Shown: positions 1-5,648, counted from the first letter of the stretch. The stretch: 5,925 nucleotides of DNA from CAYFPS01 sp964345075 (GCA_964345075.1 CAYFPS010000051.1:1-5925); one strand, 5' to 3'. Program-made: numbers and translations. The notes: generated from the sequence alone by a model not told the origin.

Positions 1-189
1 TACTGTCCGATATTTGGGGTCCAGCTCTGTGTAATCCTTGAACGGAAAAGGTGGATGCCAGCTGAACTCAAACCCCACACGCCTAAAACACTTCGCTAGC
101 GCTCGCCGAGTGGTTGAAAGCGCCGACCGAGCCCCTCCCATCCCCTTGCGAATTCCTACCTTGAGCCCTTTCCAGAGAGGGAGCATCAC
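1..189. other. Non-coding region upstream of asnS
   Basis: I see no convincing gene here. The open frame that begins with TTG at 38 runs into asnS in another frame and gives a low-complexity Arg/Ser/Pro-rich peptide, so I treat it as spurious. TTG-starting hexamers at 38 and 114 have no acceptable -10 at 16-18 bases, so the asnS promoter is not located. Bases 105-124 resemble the D-arm of a class II (Ser/Leu) tRNA, but no complete tRNA folds. No T-box motif is visible, so control of asnS by uncharged tRNA is not supported. The octamer found in the genes is absent here. Confidence 0.5.
175..183 (+). promoter_or_regulatory. Ribosome binding site of asnS
   Basis: The purine-rich GAGAGGGAG contains a GAGG core at 177-180 that can pair with the anti-Shine-Dalgarno end of 16S rRNA. 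It leaves 9 bases before the ATG at 190. This supports 190 as the start, which also gives a protein of family-typical length. Confidence 0.7.
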
Positions 190-1584
190 ATGGCCGGCGG
201 CATCACTATTCGGCAGGCGAAGCAGGACCCCGCACTGCGCGGGACGAGCATCATTCTCAAGGGCTGGGTGCGCACCAACCGCGCCGGCAAGCATGTCAGT
301 TTTATCGAGTTGAACGACGGCTCCACGCTCAAGGGGCTGCAGATTGTCTACGCGGCGGACCAGCTGGGCAACTACGAAGAGGTGGGGCGCTGGCTGACGG
401 GCAGCTGCGTGGAGGCGGTAGGCACGCTGGTGGAAAGCCAGGGCCAGGGGCAGGACGTGGAGCTGCAGGCTTCGCGTATCACGCTGCTGGGCGCGTGTGA
501 CGACAGCTTCCCGCTGCAGAAGAAGCGTCACAGCTTCGAGTACCTGCGCACCATCGCGCATCTGCGGCCGCGCACCAACACCTACGGCGCCGTGTTCCGC
601 GTGCGCAACCGCATTGCCAGCGCGATTCACCGCTTCTTCCAGGAGCGCGGCTTCCTGTGGGTGCACACGCCCATCATTACGGGCAGCGACGCGGAGGGCG
701 CGGGCGAGATGTTCCGTGTGACAACGCTGCCGCCCGAGAATCCGCCAAAGCGTGATACAGGTGAGGTCAACTGGGAAGAGGATTTCTTTGGCCGTCAGAC
801 CAACCTGACCGTCTCTGGTCAGCTTTCGGGCGAGATGTTCGCGCTGGCCCTGTCGAACATTTACACCTTTGGCCCGACCTTTCGCGCGGAAAACTCCAAC
901 ACCACCCGGCACGCCAGCGAGTTCTGGATGATCGAGCCGGAGATGGCTTTTTACGATTTGAAGGACAACTGCCAGCTGGCCCAGGACTTCATGCAGTTCA
1001 TCTTCCGTGATGTGCTGGAGAATTGTCAGGAAGACATGGCCTTCTTCAACCAGTGGGTGCAGAAGGGCCTGATCGAGCGCCTCGAGCTGGTGGCCTCGAG
1101 CGACTTCGAGACGCTGACTTACACCGAGGCTGTATCACGGCTGGAGAAGTCCGGCGAGAACTTCGAGCATCAGCCGGGCTGGGGCCGCGACCTGCAGACC
1201 GAGCATGAGCGCTGGCTGACCGAAAAGCATGTGGGCCGGCCGGTCTTTGTGGTGGACTACCCGAAGGACATCAAGGCCTTCTACATGCGGCAGAATGACG
1301 ATGGCAAGACCGTTGCCGCCGTGGACCTGCTGGTGCCGGGCGTGGGTGAGATCATTGGCGGTAGCCAGCGTGAAGAGCGCCTGGATGTGCTTGTATCACG
1401 CATCAAGGAAATGGGCCTGGAAGAACAGGATTACTGGTGGTATCTGGACAGCCGCCGCTACGGCAGCGCGCCTCACGCCGGTTTCGGTCTGGGCTTCGAG
1501 CGCGCCATCATGTATGTCACGGGCATGGAAAACATTCGTGACGTCATCCCCTTCCCCCGTACACCGGACAATTGCGACTTCTAA
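190..1584 (+). CDS. asnS: Asparaginyl-tRNA synthetase (AsnRS, class IIb)
   Basis: This cytoplasmic enzyme uses ATP to attach asparagine to tRNA-Asn. The 464 residues match the usual bacterial length (E. coli about 466). The N-terminal OB-fold anticodon-binding domain spans about residues 16-102 (GWVRTNRAGKHVSFIELNDG). The class II catalytic core follows: motif 1 around 141-163, ending HTPII; the conserved LTVSGQLSGE at 206-214; motif 2 at 231-251 (FRAENSNTTRH, then EFWMIEPE); and motif 3 around 431-445 (GFGLGFERAIMYVTG). The C-terminus DVIPFPRTPDNCDF is typical of AsnRS and, with the motif 2 sequence, separates it from aspartyl- and lysyl-tRNA synthetases. Its presence implies direct charging of tRNA-Asn. 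The ATG at 190 has a good Shine-Dalgarno, and purC follows 27 bases after the TAA. Three copies of the TGTATCAC octamer lie in the gene, and they contain its only two TCA serine codons. Confidence 0.97.
   Translation: MAGGITIRQAKQDPALRGTSIILKGWVRTNRAGKHVSFIELNDGSTLKGLQIVYAADQLGNYEEVGRWLTGSCVEAVGTLVESQGQGQDVELQASRITLLGACDDSFPLQKKRHSFEYLRTIAHLRPRTNTYGAVFRVRNRIASAIHRFFQERGFLWVHTPIITGSDAEGAGEMFRVTTLPPENPPKRDTGEVNWEEDFFGRQTNLTVSGQLSGEMFALALSNIYTFGPTFRAENSNTTRHASEFWMIEPEMAFYDLKDNCQLAQDFMQFIFRDVLENCQEDMAFFNQWVQKGLIERLELVASSDFETLTYTEAVSRLEKSGENFEHQPGWGRDLQTEHERWLTEKHVGRPVFVVDYPKDIKAFYMRQNDDGKTVAAVDLLVPGVGEIIGGSQREERLDVLVSRIKEMGLEEQDYWWYLDSRRYGSAPHAGFGLGFERAIMYVTGMENIRDVIPFPRTPDNCDF
752..759 (-). repeat. 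TGTATCAC octamer, site 1 (in asnS)
   Basis: The plus strand reads GTGATACA. In asnS it is read as part of R-D-T (CGT GAT ACA). Read on the minus strand the context is C-TGTATCAC-G, which fits YTGTATCACR. Confidence 0.75.
1131..1138 (+). repeat. TGTATCAC octamer, site 2 (in asnS, 14-base core)
   Basis: The exact octamer lies within the longer GGCTGTATCACGGC at 1128-1141, which is identical at sites 5 and 6. In asnS it is read GTA TCA CGG (V-S-R) and uses one of only two TCA serine codons in the gene. Confidence 0.8.
1392..1399 (+). repeat. TGTATCAC octamer, site 3 (in asnS)
   Basis: The context T-TGTATCAC-G fits YTGTATCACR. It is read GTA TCA CGC (V-S-R) and holds the second of the two TCA serine codons in asnS. 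Confidence 0.75.
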
Positions 1585-1591
1585 CCAAGCC

Positions 1592-1601
1592 AGGAAAAGG
1601 A
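1592..1601 (+). promoter_or_regulatory. Ribosome binding site of purC
   Basis: AGGAAAAGGA lies in the 27-base asnS-purC gap and ends 10 bases before the ATG at 1612. It favours that start over the in-frame ATG at 1621. The short gap with its own binding site is what a co-transcribed gene pair shows. Confidence 0.65.
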
Positions 1602-1611
1602 TGAGACAGAA

Positions 1612-2565
1612 ATGGAAAGCATGCTGCGCGAACAACTGAAGCACACACTCAACACGGTTGAACTTGAACTGCCCGGCGAGAGGCAAATTGGCAAGGTGCG
1701 GGAATCCTGGGCCACGGGAGGCCGCCGCCTGATTGTCACCACGGATCGCGTCAGCGCCTTCGACCGCGTGCTGGGAACCATTCCCTTCAAGGGGCAGGTG
1801 CTCAATCAGCTCGCGCTTTTCTGGTTTGGCGAGTGCCAAGACATTGTGCCCAACCATGTGATCAGTTCACCCGATCCCAACGCGATCATCGTCAAGGACC
1901 TTGAGCCGATCATGGTTGAAGTGGTCGTTCGCGGCTACATCACCGGTAACACATCAACCAGCGCCTGGACGCATTATGCCAAGGGAGTGCGTGATTTCTG
2001 TGGCAACCTCCTGCCCGATGGGCTGAAGAAGGACCAGAAGCTCGCCGCCCCGATTGTAACACCCTCCACCAAGGCCGAGCAGGGCGAACACGACGAGAGT
2101 GTATCACCGGAGGAGATTGTCCGGCGCGGTGTTGTCACACGGGAAGTGATGGACGAGCTTTCCCGCATTTCGCTGGCCTTGTTCGAGCGCGGCACGAATG
2201 TCGCAGCAAAGCAGGGCATCATTCTGGTGGACACCAAGTACGAGTTCGGCATGCGTGACGGGCAGATTGTCCTGATGGACGAGATCCATACGCCGGATTC
2301 CAGCCGCTTCTGGTATGCGGACACGTATGATGAGCTTTTTGCCCAGGGCAAGGAGCAGCGCCGCATCGACAAGGATCACCTGCGGACCTGGTTGGCCGCT
2401 CAGGGCTTCACGGGGGACGGCGAACTGCCGGTCATCACCGATGAAGTTCGCGTCAGCGCCGCCGCCAAGTACATCGAGGCCTTTGAGGCGATAACCGGCA
2501 CGGCCTTCAGCTGCGAAGCGGGTGATGTCAACAGCAGGCTGAAGGCCAATATCAGCGCCTACTGA
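1612..2565 (+). CDS. purC: Phosphoribosylaminoimidazole-succinocarboxamide synthase (SAICAR synthetase)
   Basis: This is a cytoplasmic enzyme of de novo purine synthesis. It joins CAIR and aspartate with ATP to give SAICAR, the step before adenylosuccinate lyase (PurB). The 317 residues match the longer, yeast Ade1-like form (about 300 aa) rather than the roughly 240-residue E. coli form. Family signatures are clear: the nucleotide-binding start GKVRES (27-32) and TTDRVSAFDRVLGTIPFKG (43-61); VVVRGYITGNTSTSAW (104-119); the substrate-binding PSTKAEQGEHDE (151-162); ILVDTKYEFG (204-213); and LMDEIHTPDSSRFW (221-234). The start at 1612 has a Shine-Dalgarno; an ATG at 1621 is possible and would remove only three residues. 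It probably shares a transcript with asnS. Its TGA lies inside the 3' end of the convergent phosphoesterase gene. One TGTATCAC octamer lies at 2100-2107, between the substrate loop and the next helix. No purine-responsive riboswitch or operator is visible. Confidence 0.96.
   Translation: MESMLREQLKHTLNTVELELPGERQIGKVRESWATGGRRLIVTTDRVSAFDRVLGTIPFKGQVLNQLALFWFGECQDIVPNHVISSPDPNAIIVKDLEPIMVEVVVRGYITGNTSTSAWTHYAKGVRDFCGNLLPDGLKKDQKLAAPIVTPSTKAEQGEHDESVSPEEIVRRGVVTREVMDELSRISLALFERGTNVAAKQGIILVDTKYEFGMRDGQIVLMDEIHTPDSSRFWYADTYDELFAQGKEQRRIDKDHLRTWLAAQGFTGDGELPVITDEVRVSAAAKYIEAFEAITGTAFSCEAGDVNSRLKANISAY
2100..2107 (+). repeat. TGTATCAC octamer, site 4 (in purC)
   Basis: This exact octamer in purC is read GTA TCA CCG (V-S-P), just after the conserved GEHDE motif. 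Its context G-TGTATCAC-C makes it the only one of the nine that departs from the Y...R flanks. Confidence 0.7.
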
Positions 2566-5210
2566 TTTCCACCAGCACTCCTTGCAATCACGCGAAAGTG
2601 AGCTTGACTTTGCGTGACACGCGCGGTCCAGGTTGTGCCGTTCAGGCTGCCTGTTTGCGTGATGTCCTGCCAGGGCTCTCCGGCTGTATCACGGCCATCC
2701 ACGCGGTAGTTCGAGGCGCCGTCGACTTCATTCCAGTTTAGCGTCACCCAGCCCTGCGCGTAGGCAATCTGCAGCAGCGGCGCGTCCAGCTCGGCCTGTC
2801 CACTGAACACTACCGCCTGAAAACCGCCCGCCGGCAGGAGGAAGCTCGCATCAACGATGGTGGCCTCCGGCGTGTTCAACACCTGCTGGAGGATGGCGCC
2901 ACTTACACTCACATTGACCAGCCCGGGCTGCAGGCGTGCTACAATGCGGGCCTCAGGAAAGTCCACGGCATAGTTGTTGTCCACCGTGGCTTCCAGCGAA
3001 GTGGCCGTGCCGTCATTGGGAGCATTCCAGATGGTGCGCAGGGGATTGCCTTCACAGGCGTAGAGGGTTTCCAGCGGCTGCAGGCCTTCAGGCGTGACAC
3101 GAATCAGGCGGAAGGCGCAGGCACCGTCGGTGCATTGATCCGTCTCCAGCGACCAGGGCGGCCCGGCCAGACTTCCCTGATTGCTGTGGCCGTGTCCCCA
3201 CAGGGACAGCTCGATATCGTTTGCCGCCAGGTCCAGCTGATTGGCGAAATCGTAATGATGAAAGAGCACGCGGTGCTGTCCGGCCCCGGCCTGAGCAAAG
3301 GCCTCGTCCAGCCAGACGAGCTGGGCATCGGTGTAGCTTGTATTACCGTAGATCTCGCTTCTGAAGCCATCGTAGTTGTCATAGGCTTCAAGCCCCACCA
3401 GAAAGAGATTGCCGTGGCTGAAGAAATAGTCCTGCGTGCGGGCAGGTGCGCCAGCCGGGGGATTGTCCAGACGGGGCCAGCCAAAGAAGCGCCACCAGTC
3501 CCGGCGTGATGTGCCCTGGGCAGGCGGCGTGTCATTCCAGCCACCGATGTCGTGATTGCCGGCGGTCAGATAGACGGGCACCTCGCATTCTGCCAGCAGG
3601 CGCTGGGCGCGCGTGTAGTAGCGGGCCTCCAGAAAATCCTCGAGCTCGCCTTCGTTGATCAGGTCACCGGTCAGAAGCAGGAAGGCTGGCTGTATCACGG
3701 CCAGATCCGCAAAGACGGCCCTCAAATCCGCCATGGAGGAGGAGTCTTCCAGCGCGCCCTCTTCATAGTAGTAGGAATGCGTGGGCAGGTGCGTGTCGGT
3801 CACATGGGCGATGTAATACGACTCGGGCAGAGCTTCCATCAGTTTTACTGCGTGCCAGCTTGTATCACATTCCGCCTGGCTGCAGTTCAGCTCCAGATCG
3901 GCCAGCCCCGTCCAGCCCCCCGTTGGTGTGCTGAAGGCAAGCCGCCACCATGTTTCGTCCGGATCATAGTCTGCACTTAGCAGGTCCAGCTCGTGACGCA
4001 AGCCCTCGCGCAGAAGTGCAGCCGTCCAGCCAGCGGCATCGGGCGCTGCATCGGCCCAGACTTCCAGCACTTCACCCTGTGATACAATCGATGGGATGTT
4101 CAAAAGTGGGCGCATGATCAGGGTCAGGGTATCACCAATCGCCTCCGGCGTGCGCGCCACTTGCAGGGCCGCGCCACTCAGCTGTTCAAAGGGAAGGCCA
4201 CCCAGCAGGCCATCCAGCAGCTCAATTCGGCCTTCACCCGGCGCAAGCCCGGTTAACTGAAGGCCCACCAGTGCGCCTTCGCCAATCAAGGGGTTCGCCG
4301 CTTCCAGGCTGATCGAGTACATGCCCGCGCCCGAGCTCTCCAACACGGGCGAAAGGCCGGCGCTCAGGCTGCCTTCTGTAATCAACCCATCAAGCGCAAC
4401 CAGCTCCGCTGGCAAACTGAAGGAGAGGCTGTAGCTGCTGACTGCGTCCTCCGCGTCAAGCGGATTGACATTCAGCCAGCAGTTCGCGCTCTCCTGAAGG
4501 CGCATGCTGGTTTCACTTGCCGCCAGCCAGCGATCGACTTCGACTTCCACAAGGTCAACGACAGTTCGAGGATTGAGGGCATGGTTCGAATACTGGTAGT
4601 CGATAATTCCCGTGATACGCGCGAAGCTCTGCCCCACAAAGGGCGTGATGCCCGCATCGCCCAGGCTGAAGAAGGCGTCGTCCACTTCAGCGCTACCCGA
4701 AGCATCATCAACCCACCACTGCTGGTAGTTGTCCCAGGGTTGTGATACAACCACATCCTCCACGCTGACCAGCACTTCTTCCCAGGCCTCGTCGCCGATT
4801 TGTGCCGTGCTGATCAGTGCAGCTTCGGGAATGGGCTGACCGGTAGCCAGCAGCTGATAGTCGGTCACGGGGCTGATCTCGGTCTGGCCGTAATACTCAA
4901 AGACCGTGCCGGTGATTTCCAGCAGATCGCCCAGTTGGGGTTGAATGCTGCTGTCCCAGATAAGGATGCCGTTCCACGCGCCCGGGCCATCCTGCAGAAA
5001 GAAGCGACTCGTGTAGTAGCCGGTTGCCGTAACTACACCTGTAATGGTCACCGTCTCGCCTTCCATGTCCGAAGGCCAGGTGCCCGCCGGGCCGGGATCG
5101 CTGCTTTGCTGTACATCATATATGGTTGTGGCCGCAGCCAGCTTGAACGTCGCCAGCATGGACAAAAGCATCAGCTGGCGAAGAATGGAATGTGTTGCTT
5201 GTGGATTCAT
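2559..5210 (-). CDS. Exported multidomain calcineurin-like metallophosphoesterase
   Basis: The product is 883 residues from the ATG at 5210 (886 from an in-frame TTG at 5219). Numbering here is from the ATG. Residues 1-27 form a signal peptide with a hydrophobic LMLLSML core and an AAA cleavage region. About 29-120 and 128-225 look like OB-fold modules of the kind found in secreted nucleases (VTITGVVTATGYYTSRFFLQ; LLEITGTV). About 245-355 resembles a cohesin-like beta-sandwich. The phosphoesterase core spans about 465-685 with the full metal-binding set: DTH (D472, H474), TGDL (D516), GNHD (N552, H553), HH (651-652) and GHGH (673-675). A beta-rich segment and a fibronectin-III-like domain (about 808-883) end the protein. 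Paired cysteines (443/448, 693/698) fit an extracytoplasmic location. The substrate is not predictable and could be a phosphomonoester, phosphodiester or nucleotide. No strong Shine-Dalgarno precedes either start. It is convergent with purC (7-base overlap) and divergent from the rRNA operon. Five octamer copies lie inside. Confidence 0.88.
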   Translation of the reverse strand: MNPQATHSILRQLMLLSMLATFKLAAATTIYDVQQSSDPGPAGTWPSDMEGETVTITGVVTATGYYTSRFFLQDGPGAWNGILIWDSSIQPQLGDLLEITGTVFEYYGQTEISPVTDYQLLATGQPIPEAALISTAQIGDEAWEEVLVSVEDVVVSQPWDNYQQWWVDDASGSAEVDDAFFSLGDAGITPFVGQSFARITGIIDYQYSNHALNPRTVVDLVEVEVDRWLAASETSMRLQESANCWLNVNPLDAEDAVSSYSLSFSLPAELVALDGLITEGSLSAGLSPVLESSGAGMYSISLEAANPLIGEGALVGLQLTGLAPGEGRIELLDGLLGGLPFEQLSGAALQVARTPEAIGDTLTLIMRPLLNIPSIVSQGEVLEVWADAAPDAAGWTAALLREGLRHELDLLSADYDPDETWWRLAFSTPTGGWTGLADLELNCSQAECDTSWHAVKLMEALPESYYIAHVTDTHLPTHSYYYEEGALEDSSSMADLRAVFADLAVIQPAFLLLTGDLINEGELEDFLEARYYTRAQRLLAECEVPVYLTAGNHDIGGWNDTPPAQGTSRRDWWRFFGWPRLDNPPAGAPARTQDYFFSHGNLFLVGLEAYDNYDGFRSEIYGNTSYTDAQLVWLDEAFAQAGAGQHRVLFHHYDFANQLDLAANDIELSLWGHGHSNQGSLAGPPWSLETDQCTDGACAFRLIRVTPEGLQPLETLYACEGNPLRTIWNAPNDGTATSLEATVDNNYAVDFPEARIVARLQPGLVNVSVSGAILQQVLNTPEATIVDASFLLPAGGFQAVVFSGQAELDAPLLQIAYAQGWVTLNWNEVDGASNYRVDGRDTAGEPWQDITQTGSLNGTTWTARVTQSQAHFRVIARSAGGNQ
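2685..2692 (+). repeat. TGTATCAC octamer, site 5 (in phosphoesterase gene, 14-base core)
   Basis: The site lies within GGCTGTATCACGGC at 2682-2695. It is antisense to the gene, which reads CGT GAT ACA (R-D-T) in the C-terminal fibronectin-like domain. The 14 bases equal those at site 2 but encode unrelated residues. Confidence 0.8.
3691..3698 (+). repeat. TGTATCAC octamer, site 6 (in phosphoesterase gene, 14-base core)
   Basis: The site lies within GGCTGTATCACGGC at 3688-3701. The gene reads it in a third frame as GTG ATA CAG (V-I-Q), a few residues before the TGDL metal-binding motif. The frame change argues that the word is kept as DNA and not as a peptide. Confidence 0.8.
3861..3868 (+). 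repeat. TGTATCAC octamer, site 7 (in phosphoesterase gene)
   Basis: The context T-TGTATCAC-A fits YTGTATCACR. The gene reads it as TGT GAT ACA (C-D-T), in the segment just before the catalytic domain. Confidence 0.75.
4079..4086 (-). repeat. TGTATCAC octamer, site 8 (in phosphoesterase gene)
   Basis: The plus strand reads GTGATACA. On the gene strand it is T-TGTATCAC-A, read GTA TCA CAG (V-S-Q), in the linker after the cohesin-like module. Confidence 0.75.
4742..4749 (-). repeat. TGTATCAC octamer, site 9 (in phosphoesterase gene)
   Basis: The plus strand reads GTGATACA. On the gene strand it is T-TGTATCAC-A, read GTA TCA CAA (V-S-Q), in the second OB-like module. It is the last copy before the non-coding spacer, where none occurs. 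Confidence 0.75.
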
Positions 5211-5252
5211 GCTGGGCAAGTAGGCAATCTTTGGTGAACCAGTGCCCAGCAG

Positions 5253-5270
5253 CCAGTTACCAGTTGCCAG
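5253..5270. repeat. CCAGTTR heptamer repeat, cluster A
   Basis: The units are CCAGTTA, CCAGTTG, CCAG, followed by decaying copies (TATCAGGTTGCAG). The period is 7 bases. Its first 11 bases are the exact inverse of cluster B, so A and B could pair as a long-range stem with a loop of about 45 bases in the leader of the phosphoesterase gene. Confidence 0.7.
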
Positions 5271-5307
5271 TATCAGGTTGCAGCTTCAACAAAAATCTGG
5301 CTGGCCT

Positions 5308-5323
5308 GCTGGTAACTGGGAAC
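5308..5323. repeat. CCAGTTR heptamer repeat, cluster B (inverted)
   Basis: GCTGGTAACTGGGAAC matches cluster C at 15 of 16 bases and is inverted relative to cluster A. Confidence 0.7.
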
Positions 5324-5358
5324 AGAGTGTAGCTGTGTTATGATTTTGCGTATGAAAA

Positions 5359-5391
5359 GTGCCAGACACGTGCCAGACACGTGTCTGGCAC
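5359..5391. repeat. GTGCCAGACAC direct repeat followed by its inverse
   Basis: Two tandem copies of the 11-mer GTGCCAGACAC (5359-5369, 5370-5380) are followed directly by the perfect inverse GTGTCTGGCAC (5381-5391). Copies 2 and 3 make a perfect 22-base palindrome. Copies 1 and 3 can instead form an 11-bp stem with copy 2 as the loop. Read on the minus strand the element is followed by TTTTC, too weak to call a terminator with confidence. From general knowledge, such short GTGTCTGGCAC-type palindromes resemble dispersed REP-like elements; their mobility is an inference. Confidence 0.75.
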
Positions 5392-5546
5392 CGAAGGCCC
5401 CGGCCGTCAAGGATTCCTGACACTTCCGGCAATCACAGTTCCCCACAGAGTTCCCGATTGCCTCCCGCCTGTGCAGGGGATACGGGGAATGACAGGGGTA
5501 GATGTCCGGCTCTCTGGCTGGCATCTGGCTGCTGGCCCACTAGCCC

Positions 5547-5564
5547 GCTGGTAACTGGCAACTG
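5547..5564. repeat. CCAGTTR heptamer repeat, cluster C (inverted)
   Basis: GCTGGTAACTGGCAACTG reads on the complement as CAGTTG, CCAGTTA, CCAG. It is the same heptamer family as cluster A with A/G alternating at the last position, in the orientation of cluster B. Confidence 0.7.
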
Positions 5565-5630
5565 TGAGCTGGCCGCTTCATTCAGAGCTCTCTCCCAAAA
5601 GCCCCACTCAGCTGCGGACTGCGCATAGGG

Positions 5631-5648
5631 TACTCAGTTTTCTGAGTA
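5631..5648. promoter_or_regulatory. Perfect inverted repeat upstream of rRNA promoter, candidate operator
   Basis: TACTCAG-TTTT-CTGAGTA is a perfect 7-bp dyad with a 4-base centre, about 72 bases upstream of the predicted rRNA start point. It is followed by GAAAAATC and not by a U-run, so it does not look like a forward terminator. The position suits an upstream activator or regulator site, or a structural boundary. No regulator can be named. Confidence 0.45.

Larger units (their letters stand above)
5211..5630. other. Repeat-rich non-coding spacer between phosphoesterase gene and rRNA promoter
   Basis: I find no credible gene in this stretch. The open frames at 5273-5524 (-) and 5359-5628 (+) run through inverted repeats and give low-complexity peptides with no recognisable domain. 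The spacer contains three CCAGTTR heptamer clusters, a GTGCCAGACAC direct-plus-inverted repeat, and a CTGG-rich stretch around 5515-5575. A promoter for the phosphoesterase gene must lie here on the minus strand, but no -35/-10 pair with acceptable spacing stands out. No terminator with a clear U-run is visible. Confidence 0.6.

Noticed and set aside
96..185. A functional tRNA gene upstream of asnS
   Set aside because: Only a D-arm-like stretch is present. The acceptor and anticodon stems do not form and no CCA-type 3' end follows.
38..313. Open frame from a TTG upstream of and overlapping asnS
   Set aside because: It overlaps the well-supported asnS start in another frame, has no ribosome binding site and gives a low-complexity peptide with no family resemblance.
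1621..2565. purC starting at the second ATG (1621)
   Set aside because: The Shine-Dalgarno at 1592-1601 is better placed for 1612, though the choice changes only three residues.
2559..2700. Bidirectional terminator between purC and the phosphoesterase gene
   Set aside because: The genes overlap and I found no GC-rich hairpin with a U-run on either side of the junction.
752..4749. The nine octamers as a CRISPR array
   Set aside because: The copies are too short, irregularly spaced by about 170-1000 bases, on both strands and inside conserved genes.
5359..5391. Intrinsic terminator at the GTGCCAGACAC palindrome
   Set aside because: There is no U-run on the plus strand and only TTTTC on the minus strand, and no gene is known to be ending there on that strand.
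5273..5524. 83-residue open frame on the minus strand in the spacer
   Set aside because: It crosses the palindromic element and a heptamer cluster, has no recognisable domain, and its composition is unlike that of the neighbouring proteins.
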